From: Flavobacterium psychrophilum
GTDB lineage: Bacteria; Bacteroidota; Bacteroidia; Flavobacteriales; Flavobacteriaceae
Reading direction: 5' to 3'
Length of the DNA stretch: 32,558 bases
Assembly: GCA_943325515.2 (NCBI GenBank)
Contig: CALPPS020000017.1
Location: 1-32,558 of the forward strand
The translations under genes were made by a program, and so were the position numbers. Of the stretch, positions 15,464 to 26,016 are shown piece by piece. Numbering within the stretch: the stretch's first letter is position 1; each line of letters begins with the position of its first letter. Under the pieces are notes generated by a model that worked only from the letters and a program-made list of their open reading frames with translations, was not told the origin of the DNA and did no database searches.

Positions 15464-16057
15464 ATGTGGTGGCAATATACATTAGTTTTTTTAGGAGCCT
15501 TTCTTTTTGATGTAGTTCCTTTTCCTTTTCCACCAGCTTTTACCATTATGGTATTTCTCCAAATCTATTTTCAATTAAATATTTGGATGGTAATTATCAT
15601 AGGCGTAGCTGGTTCTATTATAGGCCGGTATGTGCTCACACTTTATATTCCTTTTATTGCAGGTTCTATTTTTAAACCTGCAAAGAATGAAGATGTCCAA
15701 TATTTAGGCAAGATTTTAAAAGAAAAAGGATGGAAAAGTCAAATGGTTATTATTGCATATTCCTTGTTGCCTTTACCAACCACACCATTGTTTGTTGCTG
15801 CGGGTATGGCAAATTTGAAACCATTATATATTATTCCTGCTTTTTTTGTGGGTAAATTTACCAGCGATACCATCTTAGTACATCTAGGAAAATACGGAAC
15901 AGAAAACACCGAAAAAATGCTTCAAGGTGCTTTTTCTTGGCAATCATTTACTAGCTTAGCTATAGGTATTCTAATGATTAGCGCGCTATTATTTATAGAT
16001 TGGCGATCACTTATTCAGAAGAAAGAATTCAAATTAAATTTTAGAATATGGAAATAA
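15464..16057 (+). CDS. VTT/DedA-like inner-membrane protein
   Basis: A 197-residue hydrophobic protein with about five membrane segments, resembling the VTT (SNARE-associated/DedA, TVP38) family. Supporting signs are a re-entrant Pro-rich N-terminal segment (FDVVPFPFPPAFTIMVF), a Gly-rich helix followed by Arg (GVAGSIIGRYVLTLYIPF), and YSLLPLPTTPLFVAAGMANL, which matches the family's conserved F/L-P-x(n)-aGm region. The C-terminus is a final transmembrane helix and a short basic tail. DedA-type proteins take part in lipid carrier recycling or proton-coupled processes, but this member is diverged and the function is unassigned. It converges with the permease gene, 33 bases apart. Confidence 0.65.
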   Translation: MWWQYTLVFLGAFLFDVVPFPFPPAFTIMVFLQIYFQLNIWMVIIIGVAGSIIGRYVLTLYIPFIAGSIFKPAKNEDVQYLGKILKEKGWKSQMVIIAYSLLPLPTTPLFVAAGMANLKPLYIIPAFFVGKFTSDTILVHLGKYGTENTEKMLQGAFSWQSFTSLAIGILMISALLFIDWRSLIQKKEFKLNFRIWK

Positions 16058-16090
16058 AATAATTCCAAATAATTCCGGATTATTATATGT

Positions 16091-17764
16091 TTAACTATTT
16101 TTTAGTTTACTGTTTTTGTAGCCATATAAGAAGTAAAAAACTAAGCCTAGAATTAGCCACATTCCAAACCATTGCCAATTAGATACTGCCATGCCAGTTA
16201 GTAAATAGCAACAAGAAATTAATCCAAGTAAAGGAATGAGAGATAGGTTTTTAAGAAAAGCTATTATTCCCATTACAACACATAATATAATAAATAAAAC
16301 CATAGGTATATTAGTTGCAAAAAAATTATCAGAATAACTAAAAGTACTTGGGAAGAAAGTTGGCAAGTAGTACTGAACCAATCCAAAAGCTGCTAAGCAT
16401 AGTACTGGAAAAATATATTTAGAATTGATATAAGGTATTCTAAATTTACCTTTAGTGGTGTTTTCTGCAAGTTCTGTTTCACTTTGTGGAGAAAGTAATA
16501 AAACACCACCACAAACCAATACAAAAGCAAATAGCGTTCCGATACTTGTAAAGTCTAATACAAAGTTTTCATCTGTAAAAAATATAGGAATCCCAACTAC
16601 TAATCCGGTTATTATAGTTGCAAATCCCGGAGTTTTGTATTTAGGGTGTATTTCAGAGAATTTTTTTGGCATAAGCCCATCTCTACTCATGGTCATCCAG
16701 ATACGAGGTTGTCCCATTTGAAAAACTAATAAAACACTGGTCATAGCCACAACTGCAGCAATAGATACAATGAACAGCATCCATTTAACACCTTTCAATG
16801 CAAAAATTTCTGCCAATGGATCACTAACACCAAGTTGAGTATAAGAAACCATTCCTGTGATTACTAAGGCTAAAATAATATAGACTATCGTGCATATTAA
16901 AAGAGAGTTAATCATTCCTTTTGGTAAGTCACGTTGAGGGTTTTTGCTTTCTTCAGCAAGAGTTGATACCGCATCAAACCCTATATATGCAAAGAATACA
17001 GCAGAAACACCAGCCATTACTCCTCCAAAACCATTAGGCATAAAAGGTGTCCAATTGTCAATATCTATATAAAATGCACCAACAATAATAACTAATACAA
17101 TAATAATTAGTTTTATGTACACCATTAAATTACTTATGTTTCTTGATTCTTTAGTACCTCTATAAACCAAATAAGTAATTAACACATTAATGAGTACTGC
17201 AGGTAAATCAAAAATAATCCTTAACCCACCTATCACAGGAGCAGTATTCCAAGCGGTGAAACCTTCTCCTGTTTTATTTGCTAATACGGCATCATGTGCC
17301 GATTGATAGTTTATAGTAAGCCATTCTGGTAAATGAACACCAAAGGTTTCTAATAAATTAGTAAAATAGCCACTCCACGAAAAAGCGATATAAATATTAC
17401 CGATAGAGTATTCCATGATTAAAGCCCAACCAATTATCCATGCAAATATTTCACCAAATGATACATAGGCATACGTATAAGCACTTCCCGAAACAGGCAC
17501 CCGAGAGGCAAATTCAGCATAACACATGGCCGTAAACCCACAAGCTATGGCACATATGATATAAAGAAAAATTACTCCTGGACCACCAGAAAAACAGGCA
17601 TTCCCAATAGCGCTAAAAGTTCCCCCACCAATGATTGCAGCTATACCAAAGAATGTTAAATCTTTTACGGTTAATACTTTATTTAATCCAGTATGTTCTC
17701 CATCTCCACCTTCTTTTACTATAATTGAAGTTGATTTTTTTCTGAAGAGATTGGAAAATGACAT
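16091..17764 (-). CDS. APC-family amino acid permease (cationic amino acid transporter-like)
   Basis: A 557-residue inner-membrane transporter with 12 or more hydrophobic segments. The first helix contains the unwound substrate-binding motif IAAIIGGGTFSAIG, and EFASRVPVSGSAYTYAYV follows in TM3. FFAYIGFDAVSTLAEESKNPQRDLP is the TM6-7 signature of the YfnA/CAT branch of the APC superfamily. The C-terminal region has two more membrane segments, as in CAT-type proteins. A preference for cationic or broad amino acids is inferred from the branch only. The ATG at 17764 follows a TATATTTG -7 match at 17797-17790 on the minus strand, lacking a well-spaced TTG. It is divergent from katG. Confidence 0.9.
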   Translation of the reverse strand: MSFSNLFRKKSTSIIVKEGGDGEHTGLNKVLTVKDLTFFGIAAIIGGGTFSAIGNACFSGGPGVIFLYIICAIACGFTAMCYAEFASRVPVSGSAYTYAYVSFGEIFAWIIGWALIMEYSIGNIYIAFSWSGYFTNLLETFGVHLPEWLTINYQSAHDAVLANKTGEGFTAWNTAPVIGGLRIIFDLPAVLINVLITYLVYRGTKESRNISNLMVYIKLIIIVLVIIVGAFYIDIDNWTPFMPNGFGGVMAGVSAVFFAYIGFDAVSTLAEESKNPQRDLPKGMINSLLICTIVYIILALVITGMVSYTQLGVSDPLAEIFALKGVKWMLFIVSIAAVVAMTSVLLVFQMGQPRIWMTMSRDGLMPKKFSEIHPKYKTPGFATIITGLVVGIPIFFTDENFVLDFTSIGTLFAFVLVCGGVLLLSPQSETELAENTTKGKFRIPYINSKYIFPVLCLAAFGLVQYYLPTFFPSTFSYSDNFFATNIPMVLFIILCVVMGIIAFLKNLSLIPLLGLISCCYLLTGMAVSNWQWFGMWLILGLVFYFLYGYKNSKLKNS

Positions 17765-17789
17765 AGTACTATTTTTAATGATTAATAAA

Positions 17790-17797
17790 CAAATATA
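17790..17797 (-). promoter_or_regulatory. Candidate -7 element (TATATTTG) for the permease gene
   Basis: Minus-strand TAnnTTTG match 25 bases before the permease ATG. No TTG at 17-23 nt upstream. Confidence 0.3.
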
Positions 17798-17903
17798 TAA
17801 AAGAAAAAATGATATTATATCTATAGAACTTCAATATAAATTTTAGTAATTTATAGATAGTTATATATAATTAAAAATTATGTTTTAAAAAGTTTAGAAT
17901 CAT

Positions 17904-17911
17904 TAAATTTG
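17904..17911 (+). promoter_or_regulatory. Candidate -7 element (TAAATTTG) for katG
   Basis: TAnnTTTG match 31 bases before the katG ATG. No TTG at 17-23 nt upstream, and no clear OxyR- or PerR-type operator that I can recognise in the 178-base divergent gap. Confidence 0.35.
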
Positions 17912-17939
17912 GAAACAAAATAAAACAAAAAAATAATAA

Positions 17940-20147
<2,208 letters not shown>

Positions 20148-20172
20148 TATTTGATTTCTTTAAAAACACAAT

Positions 20173-20201
20173 AACGTCCCAAAATTTCGGGACGTTTTTT
20201 T
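20173..20201 (+). terminator. Rho-independent terminator after katG
   Basis: Stem AACGTCCC / GGGACGTT with an 8-base loop, ending in a run of T to 20201. It starts 26 bases after the katG stop and its T run overlaps the stop codon of the convergent DoxX-like gene. Confidence 0.85.
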
Positions 20202-20574
20202 ATGCAGCAAATAATGTTTTATAATTATTCCAATAGCGATAAATTAAAAATAAATTACTTATAAAAAGTGGAATGGAAATAAATAATTTACCGGGACACA
20301 TATAATAATTAATTAATAAAATGTTCAATGTGATGGGTAGGATAACTACATTAGACAAGGTCACATATTTCCCAGTAACATAGGACAATCCACATAATAA
20401 TTCAATGATTTTTGCCAATGGCATCAAATAAGTAGAAGCAATCAATCCAGTATTAAAAGCTTTAAAGTTTCCTGTAGCTTCTGTTTCAGGAGCTAATTTT
20501 AAAAAGAAACTTATAGAAGCAAACAAGAGCAAAAGCCCAATGGCTATTCGAATAAAAACAGTTGCATTTTTCAT
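20200..20574 (-). CDS. DoxX-like small membrane protein
   Basis: A 124-residue protein with four predicted transmembrane helices: RIAIGLLLLFASISFFLKL, a second around TGLIASTYLMPLAKIIELLCG, a third around VVILPITLNILLINYY and a final SIPLFISNLFLIYRYW. The pattern and length match the DoxX/DoxD-like family, whose members are quinone-related or of unknown function. I start it at the ATG at 20574 (MKNATVF). A TTG start at 20616 would add 14 polar residues (MFNFERTTNKTLVL) not expected in front of the first helix. It stands alone between convergent katG and divergent pabB. Confidence 0.7.
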   Translation of the reverse strand: MKNATVFIRIAIGLLLLFASISFFLKLAPETEATGNFKAFNTGLIASTYLMPLAKIIELLCGLSYVTGKYVTLSNVVILPITLNILLINYYMCPGKLFISIPLFISNLFLIYRYWNNYKTLFAA

Positions 20575-20709
20575 AAGGACTAAAGTTTTATTAGTTGTTC
20601 TCTCAAAGTTAAACAAAAAACACCAAAGGTTTTTTACTAATAGTATTTATTTAAGTATCAATTAAAGTAGTATTAAATGTTACAAACCAAAAGAATATTT
20701 TTTTTATCG

Positions 20710-20717
20710 TAATTTTG
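20710..20717 (+). promoter_or_regulatory. Candidate -7 element (TAATTTTG) for the pabB operon
   Basis: TAnnTTTG match. If used, transcription would start near 20724, downstream of the in-frame TTG at 20715, which favours the TTG at 20739 as the pabB start. There is no correctly spaced TTG upstream. Confidence 0.35.
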
Positions 20718-20738
20718 ACTGCCAAAAATTACTTTTCG

Positions 20739-22022
20739 TTGAGAACAATATTAACTAAGAAAATAGATCATCCTGAAACTTTCAAAAACCAATTATTACA
20801 TTGGGCACAACAGTTCAGGGAAATAGTTTTCTTAGATTCAAATGATTATCCATCCAAGTATTCTAGTTTTAATTGTGCGCTAGCCGTTGATGCATTTACA
20901 GCAGTAAAAACCGATTACCACAATGCTTTTGATGATTTAAAACAATACCAGCAACAAACCAAAGATTGGTTGTTTGGCTATTTTTCTTATGACTTAAAAA
21001 ATGACACCGAAGATATATACTCTACTAATTTTGATGGTCTAGATTTCCCAGATTTGTTTTTCTTCCAACCCAAGAAGTTGTTTTTTTTAAAAGGAAACGA
21101 ACTCGAAATGCATTACTTGTATTTATGTAATGATGAACTCGAAAGCGATTTTTTAGCAATAAATACTAATTATCAATCATCAATTATCAATTGTCAATTA
21201 GAGATAAAACAACGCATATCAAAAGAAAGCTATCTTTCAAAAGTAACTACAATGTTGGAACACATCCATCGTGGTGATATTTACGAAGCTAATTTTTGCA
21301 TGGAGTTTTATGCTGAAAACACTTCTGTTTCTCCATTAGAGGTGTACATGAAATTGAATAACATTTCAAAACCTCCATTGGCTACTTTTTTTAAAAATAA
21401 CCATCATTATTTGCTTTGTGCTTCGCCTGAACGCTATTTAAGAAAAGAGGGAAACAAAGTCATTTCTCAACCCATAAAAGGCACAGCTAAACGTTTTTCA
21501 GATGTTATCTTTGACGAAATATCAAAAAATGATTTAGTGACCAATGAAAAAGAGCGTTCTGAGAACATTATGATTGTAGATTTGGTTCGTAATGATTTAT
21601 CGCATACTGCGACCAATGGTTCGGTTGAGGTTGAAGAATTATGTGGAATTTATTCCTTCGATCAAGTGCATCAAATGATATCTACAGTGGTTTCCAATGT
21701 AGAAAGCACAACACCGGTCATCGAAATTCTAAGAACAACTTTCCCCATGGGAAGTATGACTGGCGCACCAAAAATATCTGCTATGAAAATTATAGAAGAA
21801 TTAGAGGAAACCAAACGAGGTTTGTATAGCGGTGCAGTGGGTTATTTTACTCCAACTAATGATTTTGATTTTAATGTCGTAATTCGAAGTATTTTATACA
21901 ACGCTCAAAACAAGTATTTATCTTTTTCTGTTGGAAGTGCCATTACCTCATTATCAGAACCCGAACTAGAATATGAAGAATGTTTGTTGAAAGCGAAAGC
22001 CATGTTTGAGGCACTTCAATAA
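20739..22022 (+). CDS. pabB: Aminodeoxychorismate synthase component I
   Basis: Converts chorismate and ammonia to 4-amino-4-deoxychorismate, the first committed step to p-aminobenzoate and folate. The chorismate-binding domain starts near ISKESYLSKVTTMLEHIHRG and holds the diagnostic PIKGTAKR at residues 245-252. The Lys in PIKGT marks PabB, whereas anthranilate synthase has PIAGT. GSMTGAPKISAMKIIEELE and RGLYSGAVGYF follow. No ATG is available near the N-terminus. I use the TTG at 20739 (reads MRTILTKKIDHPETF, 427 residues), because the earlier TTG at 20715 falls in a probable -7 element. A heptamer array at 21168-21200 encodes part of the linker before the catalytic domain. The amidotransferase partner (pabA) is not in the window. 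It is followed 20 bases later by tilS. Confidence 0.9.
   Translation: MRTILTKKIDHPETFKNQLLHWAQQFREIVFLDSNDYPSKYSSFNCALAVDAFTAVKTDYHNAFDDLKQYQQQTKDWLFGYFSYDLKNDTEDIYSTNFDGLDFPDLFFFQPKKLFFLKGNELEMHYLYLCNDELESDFLAINTNYQSSIINCQLEIKQRISKESYLSKVTTMLEHIHRGDIYEANFCMEFYAENTSVSPLEVYMKLNNISKPPLATFFKNNHHYLLCASPERYLRKEGNKVISQPIKGTAKRFSDVIFDEISKNDLVTNEKERSENIMIVDLVRNDLSHTATNGSVEVEELCGIYSFDQVHQMISTVVSNVESTTPVIEILRTTFPMGSMTGAPKISAMKIIEELEETKRGLYSGAVGYFTPTNDFDFNVVIRSILYNAQNKYLSFSVGSAITSLSEPELEYEECLLKAKAMFEALQ
21168..21200 (+). repeat. Heptanucleotide array inside pabB
   Basis: Four consecutive 7-base units of the form AATYRTC (for example AATTATC and AATTGTC) plus a partial fifth unit, AATTA. It encodes part of a polar linker (NYQSSIINCQL). 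A gain or loss of one unit would shift the reading frame of pabB. Confidence 0.8.
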
Positions 22023-22042
22023 AATTATTACTACTTTTGACT

Positions 22043-23350
22043 ATGTTTGAGCAATTCCAAAACCATATTAATACGAAATTTCCTTTTCTTAAAGAAAAGA
22101 AATTCTTGATAGCCTTTAGTGGCGGAATAGATAGTATGGTTTTGGTGCATTTGTGCCATCGATTGAAGTTAGATATTGCAGTTGCACATTGTAATTTTCA
22201 ATTGCGTGGAAAAGAAAGTAACGAAGATGAAATCTTTGTTAAGTTACAGTGTGATAAACTGAATATTCCTGTGTTTATTCAAAAATTTGACACGGAAACT
22301 TTTGTAAAACAACAAAAACTTTCCATTCAAGTTGTAGCAAGAAACCTCCGCTATGAATGGTTTTATTCACTTTTGGCAAATCATAATTTTGATTATATAC
22401 TCACAGCCCATCATCTTGATGATAGTTTGGAGACTTTTCTAATCAATTTTACTCGTGGCACAGGATTAGATGGTTTAACGGGAATTCCTGAAATAAATGA
22501 TAAAATAATTCGTCCTTTACTCATTTTTTCTCGACAAGAAATCGAAACTTTTGCCACAGAAAATAAAATCTCTTGGCGTGAAGACTGCAGTAATACTTCG
22601 GATAAATATTTACGTAACAAAGTACGCCATCATCTTATTCCGATGCTTAAAGAATTAAATCCAAGTTTATTGACTTCTTTTGAAAACACTATTATCAATT
22701 TGAAACAGTCGCAATCGTTAGCCAAAGATGCTTCAGAAAATATGTATCAAAAAGTAGTTTCAGAAGAAGAAAAACATATAGTAATCGATTTGACAAAGCT
22801 TTTAAAACATAAAAATTTTAAAGCCTATTTATACGATTGGTTGCAACCTTTCGGCTTTCAGGATTGGAAAGCTGTTTATGATTTGATTACTACACAATCA
22901 GGAAAGCAAGTACTATCAGAAACACACATTTTGTTAAAAAATAGAGAAACCTTGTTGTTGTTTCCAAACCAAAAAGCGATAAGTGAACAACAATTTTTAG
23001 TAGAAAAAGAACAAAAAGTCGTTAAAATTCCCTTAAAAATATCGTTTTGTAACGTAGATGATATTTCTAATCCTTCAACTCATACTATATTTGTAGATGA
23101 AGATAAGCTTCAATTTCCTTTAATTATTCGCCGTTGGCAAGAAGGTGATGTTTTTTATCCTTATGGCATGAATGGTAAAAAGAGGTTGAGTAAGTTTTTC
23201 AAAGACGAAAAATATTCTTTGTTAGATAAATCAAATACTTGGCTTTTATGTTCTGATAATCTAATTGTTTGGGTAATTAATAAAAGACAAGACAGTCGTT
23301 TTGTGATGGATAACGATACTAATAAAATATTGCAAATAAAAACAGAGTAA
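22043..23350 (+). CDS. tilS: tRNA(Ile)-lysidine synthase
   Basis: Attaches lysine to C34 of the CAU anticodon of a minor tRNA-Ile, using ATP, so that it reads AUA and is charged with isoleucine; essential in most bacteria. The PP-loop ATP-pyrophosphatase motif SGGIDS is at residues 26-31. VAHCNFQLRGKESNEDE and LTAHHLDDSLETFLINFTRG are family signatures. RPLLIFSRQEIE and WREDCSNTSDKYLRNKVRH follow, and the C-terminal domain contains IRRWQEGDVFYPYGMNGKKR. I start at the ATG at 22043 (435 residues); a TTG two codons earlier is possible. The last base of the stop codon is the first base of the dsbD ATG, indicating translational coupling. Confidence 0.95.
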   Translation: MFEQFQNHINTKFPFLKEKKFLIAFSGGIDSMVLVHLCHRLKLDIAVAHCNFQLRGKESNEDEIFVKLQCDKLNIPVFIQKFDTETFVKQQKLSIQVVARNLRYEWFYSLLANHNFDYILTAHHLDDSLETFLINFTRGTGLDGLTGIPEINDKIIRPLLIFSRQEIETFATENKISWREDCSNTSDKYLRNKVRHHLIPMLKELNPSLLTSFENTIINLKQSQSLAKDASENMYQKVVSEEEKHIVIDLTKLLKHKNFKAYLYDWLQPFGFQDWKAVYDLITTQSGKQVLSETHILLKNRETLLLFPNQKAISEQQFLVEKEQKVVKIPLKISFCNVDDISNPSTHTIFVDEDKLQFPLIIRRWQEGDVFYPYGMNGKKRLSKFFKDEKYSLLDKSNTWLLCSDNLIVWVINKRQDSRFVMDNDTNKILQIKTE

Positions 23351-25338
23351 TGAAAAAAATACTTTTTATTTTTTTGAGTTTTTTGGCTTTTGCCAATGTA
23401 ACAGCACAAATTGTTAAACCCGTAAAATGGTCAACCAAAGTAGAGCAACTTTCTGCTACCGAATTTAATCTGGTCATGGAAGGAAAGATTGAAGAAGGCT
23501 GGCATATCTATTCACAATTTACGCCAGATAATGGTCCATTGCCGGCAGTTTTTACTTTTGACAATGCGAAAGACAATTTTGAATTACTAGGAAAAACAAA
23601 AGAATCTCCATACAAAAAGCAATACAACGATGTTTTTGAAGTAGATGAATATTACTTTGAAAAGAAAGCCACTTTTACTCAGAAAATTAAAATAACGAAT
23701 TCAAAACTTATTTCTATTAAGGCAAAAATCGATTTTCAAGTCTGTAAAGATGTATGTATTAACGAGTTTAATACTTTCACTTTTCAATTGCCTAAAATAG
23801 AGTCTACAGCCCTTGATCTTCCTGTTTCAGGTACTGATATAGCTGTGGTTGATACTACACAAATAGCTCCTATAGCAGTAAAAACAACTTCAGTTGCTGA
23901 AGCATCCCATCCAAAACAAGCAGAAGATAAAGGATTGTGGGCCATTTTCTTTTTGGCTTTTTTCGGTGGATTTGCGGCACTGTTAACTCCTTGTGTTTTC
24001 CCTATGATCCCAATGACAGTAAGCTTTTTTACCAAACAAAGTAAAAATCCAGTTCAAGGCAAACGAAACGCAATACTATATGGAATTTCTATCATTGCCA
24101 TTTATGTGGTTTTAGGATTAGCAATCACAGGTATTTTTGGTGCAGATGCTTTGAATGCACTATCTACCAATGCATGGTTTAACGTGTTTTTCTTTTTATT
24201 ATTAGTAGTTTTTGCTGTTTCTTTCTTGGGCGCATTTGAAATTATGTTACCGAATTCTTGGGCTAACAAGGTTGACAAACAAGCTGATAAAGGCGGAATT
24301 GTTGGCATACTTTTCATGGCATTGGCTTTAGCCATCGTTTCCTTTTCTTGTACTGGACCAATAGTGGGAACACTTTTAGTCGAGTCAGCTTCAAAAGGCG
24401 GTATTGCGCCAATTGTTGGAATGCTTGGTTTTTCATCCGCACTAGCGTTGCCTTTTATGTTGTTTGCTATGTTTCCAAGTTGGATGAATTCCCTACCAAA
24501 ATCGGGTGGATGGTTAAACACGGTGAAAGTTTCTCTTGGATTTTTGGAACTAGCCCTTGCCTTTAAATTTCTATCCAATGCCGATTTGGTTTTACAATTA
24601 CACTTATTAGAAAGAGAAGTCTTTCTAGCCATTTGGATAGCCATTTTTGGAGCTTGGGCATTGTATTTATTGGGCAAAATAACAACGCCACATGATAGCC
24701 CACTAACGCATATTTCTGTGGGAAGATTGTCACTCGGATTGTTGGTTTTAGCTTTTACCGTTTATATGATACCGGGTTTATTTGGTGCGCCGTTAAAATT
24801 AATCAGTGCGTTTCCACCACCACAAACCTATAGCGAAAGCCCAATGGGATTTTTTGGAAACACGTCCGAAAATAAGCAAGATTTGCTCGATGGTGCAAAA
24901 ATTGGCGAACATGGAATTATCACGTTCACTGACTATGAAAAAGGTTTTGCTTATGCAAAAAAGGTTAAAAAACCTATCATGTTAGACTTTACTGGACATG
25001 CCTGCGTTAATTGTCGTAAGATGGAAATCAATGTCTGGTCTGATGAAAAAGTATTACACCATCTTAAAAATGATGTGGTTTTAATTTCATTATATGTAGA
25101 TGATAAGCGAGAATTACCAAAAAATGAACAGTTTATCTCTAAATCTACGGGTTCAGAAATAGTAACCATTGGTGATAAATGGACTGATTTCGTTATCACT
25201 AGATACAAAACGAACACACAACCGTATTATGTTTTAACCGATTTGAACGAGCAAAAACTAAACGAACCGATTAGCTATACACCAGATGTTAAAGAATATC
25301 TAGCATGGCTAAAAGAAGGTATAAGTAAGTTCAAATAA
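23350..25338 (+). CDS. dsbD: Thiol:disulfide interchange protein DsbD-like
   Basis: Moves reducing power from cytoplasmic thioredoxin across the inner membrane to periplasmic disulfide proteins. Signal peptide at 1-20 (FLAFANVTAQ). The periplasmic alpha domain runs to about residue 175 with a CKDVC pair. A CcdA-like membrane domain of about eight helices carries the redox cysteines Cys215 in LTPCVFPMIPM and Cys334 in SFSCTGPIVG. The C-terminal thioredoxin-like domain has Cys552-Val-Asn-Cys555 in GHACVNCRKMEINVW. All three redox pairs or partners expected for DsbD are therefore present, and 662 residues is normal for Bacteroidetes members. It overlaps tilS by one base. It may also serve cytochrome c maturation. 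Confidence 0.94.
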   Translation: MKKILFIFLSFLAFANVTAQIVKPVKWSTKVEQLSATEFNLVMEGKIEEGWHIYSQFTPDNGPLPAVFTFDNAKDNFELLGKTKESPYKKQYNDVFEVDEYYFEKKATFTQKIKITNSKLISIKAKIDFQVCKDVCINEFNTFTFQLPKIESTALDLPVSGTDIAVVDTTQIAPIAVKTTSVAEASHPKQAEDKGLWAIFFLAFFGGFAALLTPCVFPMIPMTVSFFTKQSKNPVQGKRNAILYGISIIAIYVVLGLAITGIFGADALNALSTNAWFNVFFFLLLVVFAVSFLGAFEIMLPNSWANKVDKQADKGGIVGILFMALALAIVSFSCTGPIVGTLLVESASKGGIAPIVGMLGFSSALALPFMLFAMFPSWMNSLPKSGGWLNTVKVSLGFLELALAFKFLSNADLVLQLHLLEREVFLAIWIAIFGAWALYLLGKITTPHDSPLTHISVGRLSLGLLVLAFTVYMIPGLFGAPLKLISAFPPPQTYSESPMGFFGNTSENKQDLLDGAKIGEHGIITFTDYEKGFAYAKKVKKPIMLDFTGHACVNCRKMEINVWSDEKVLHHLKNDVVLISLYVDDKRELPKNEQFISKSTGSEIVTIGDKWTDFVITRYKTNTQPYYVLTDLNEQKLNEPISYTPDVKEYLAWLKEGISKFK

Positions 25339-25344
25339 AAATTA

Positions 25345-25365
25345 CTAGCTTCGGTTGGGATTTTT
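25345..25365 (+). terminator. Possible weak terminator after dsbD
   Basis: Short stem CTAGC / GTTGG (three Watson-Crick and two GU pairs) closed by a C(TTCG)G tetraloop, followed by GA and five T. Weak, but it sits exactly between convergent genes. Confidence 0.4.
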
Positions 25366-25885
25366 ATAAGATATTTTTAACTTCATTCTTCAAGTAGCTT
25401 AAAGCAATACTACTTGAGGATTGACTTTCCAACATGTCATTCAAAATAGTTTCACGTAGTTTATGAGCGTTATCCACTTTCTCACTCATATTAGTTTTCA
25501 TGATGTTTTGAATAGTAGTATTTTTGGCTGTAGTAATAATGGTCCAACATTCCTCAGAAACATAAATTTGTTGCGCCAAATTATGCTCATATTCTTGTTC
25601 GATATGATGTATCAATAAGCGCTCATAATCATTTTTATCGTCGCTCAATGGCGCCACTCTAATCAATAATTTAGCCGCATTAATACGTTCTAAAAACAAA
25701 GCCAATCTTTCATAGGCTTGCAATCGCATTGGCAAAGACTGCTTTTGGTTTTCTTTTTGCAGTAACCAACGTCTTGTATTTTGTTGATCTTTAAAATAAT
25801 TATCAAATAAATAATAGGCTACAGTACCAGTTATTAATGCAGGCAACGTGTAAAAAGCTAATTCTAAAAGTTTATCAGTGTGCAT
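25364..25885 (-). CDS. Conserved flavobacterial membrane-anchored protein of unknown function
   Basis: A 173-residue protein. One N-terminal transmembrane helix (LLELAFYTLPALITGTVAYY, about residues 5-25) is followed by a soluble, mostly helical domain. That domain contains LPMRLQAYERLALFLERI, LIRVAPL, HHIEQEYEHNLAQQIYVSEE and a Ser-rich LESQSSSSIALSYLKNEVK near the end. I think similar proteins are common in Flavobacteriaceae (possibly the family catalogued as DUF7935, from memory and unchecked). No catalytic motif is recognisable. The orientation is likely N-out/C-in or the reverse; I cannot decide. It is divergent from the helicase gene and convergent with dsbD. A TATATTTG -7 match lies at 25918-25911 on the minus strand, its TTG being 26 nt away. 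Confidence 0.7.
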   Translation of the reverse strand: MHTDKLLELAFYTLPALITGTVAYYLFDNYFKDQQNTRRWLLQKENQKQSLPMRLQAYERLALFLERINAAKLLIRVAPLSDDKNDYERLLIHHIEQEYEHNLAQQIYVSEECWTIITTAKNTTIQNIMKTNMSEKVDNAHKLRETILNDMLESQSSSSIALSYLKNEVKNIL

Positions 25886-25941
25886 AATTAGTAAAGACTA
25901 AAATTGTTGACAAATATAATAGAAATACACTTAAACCACTA

Positions 25942-25972
25942 TTGCAATTCAGGTTTAGTAACGTTAAATTTG
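25942..25972 (+). promoter_or_regulatory. Flavobacterial-type promoter for the helicase gene
   Basis: TTG (25942-25944), a 20-nt spacer and TAAATTTG (25965-25972), a full match to TTG-N17-23-TAnnTTTG. A leader of roughly 37 bases follows before the ATG at 26017; it contains a direct repeat, CTCAGCGA then CTCAGCCA (25990-26005). Confidence 0.6.
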
Positions 25973-26016
25973 TAATTTAAGATTTTAAACTCAGCGACTC
26001 AGCCACTTTAATAAAA

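Noticed and set aside
22032..22039. TACTTTTG promoter-like element just before tilS
   Set aside because: It matches the -7 consensus, but a start of transcription there would fall inside tilS. The 20-base gap to pabB also makes co-transcription more likely.
24102..24677. 191-codon open frame on the minus strand within dsbD
   Set aside because: It lies wholly inside the well-supported dsbD membrane domain. Its translation is Lys/Asn/Pro-rich low complexity without family resemblance, as expected of an antisense shadow.
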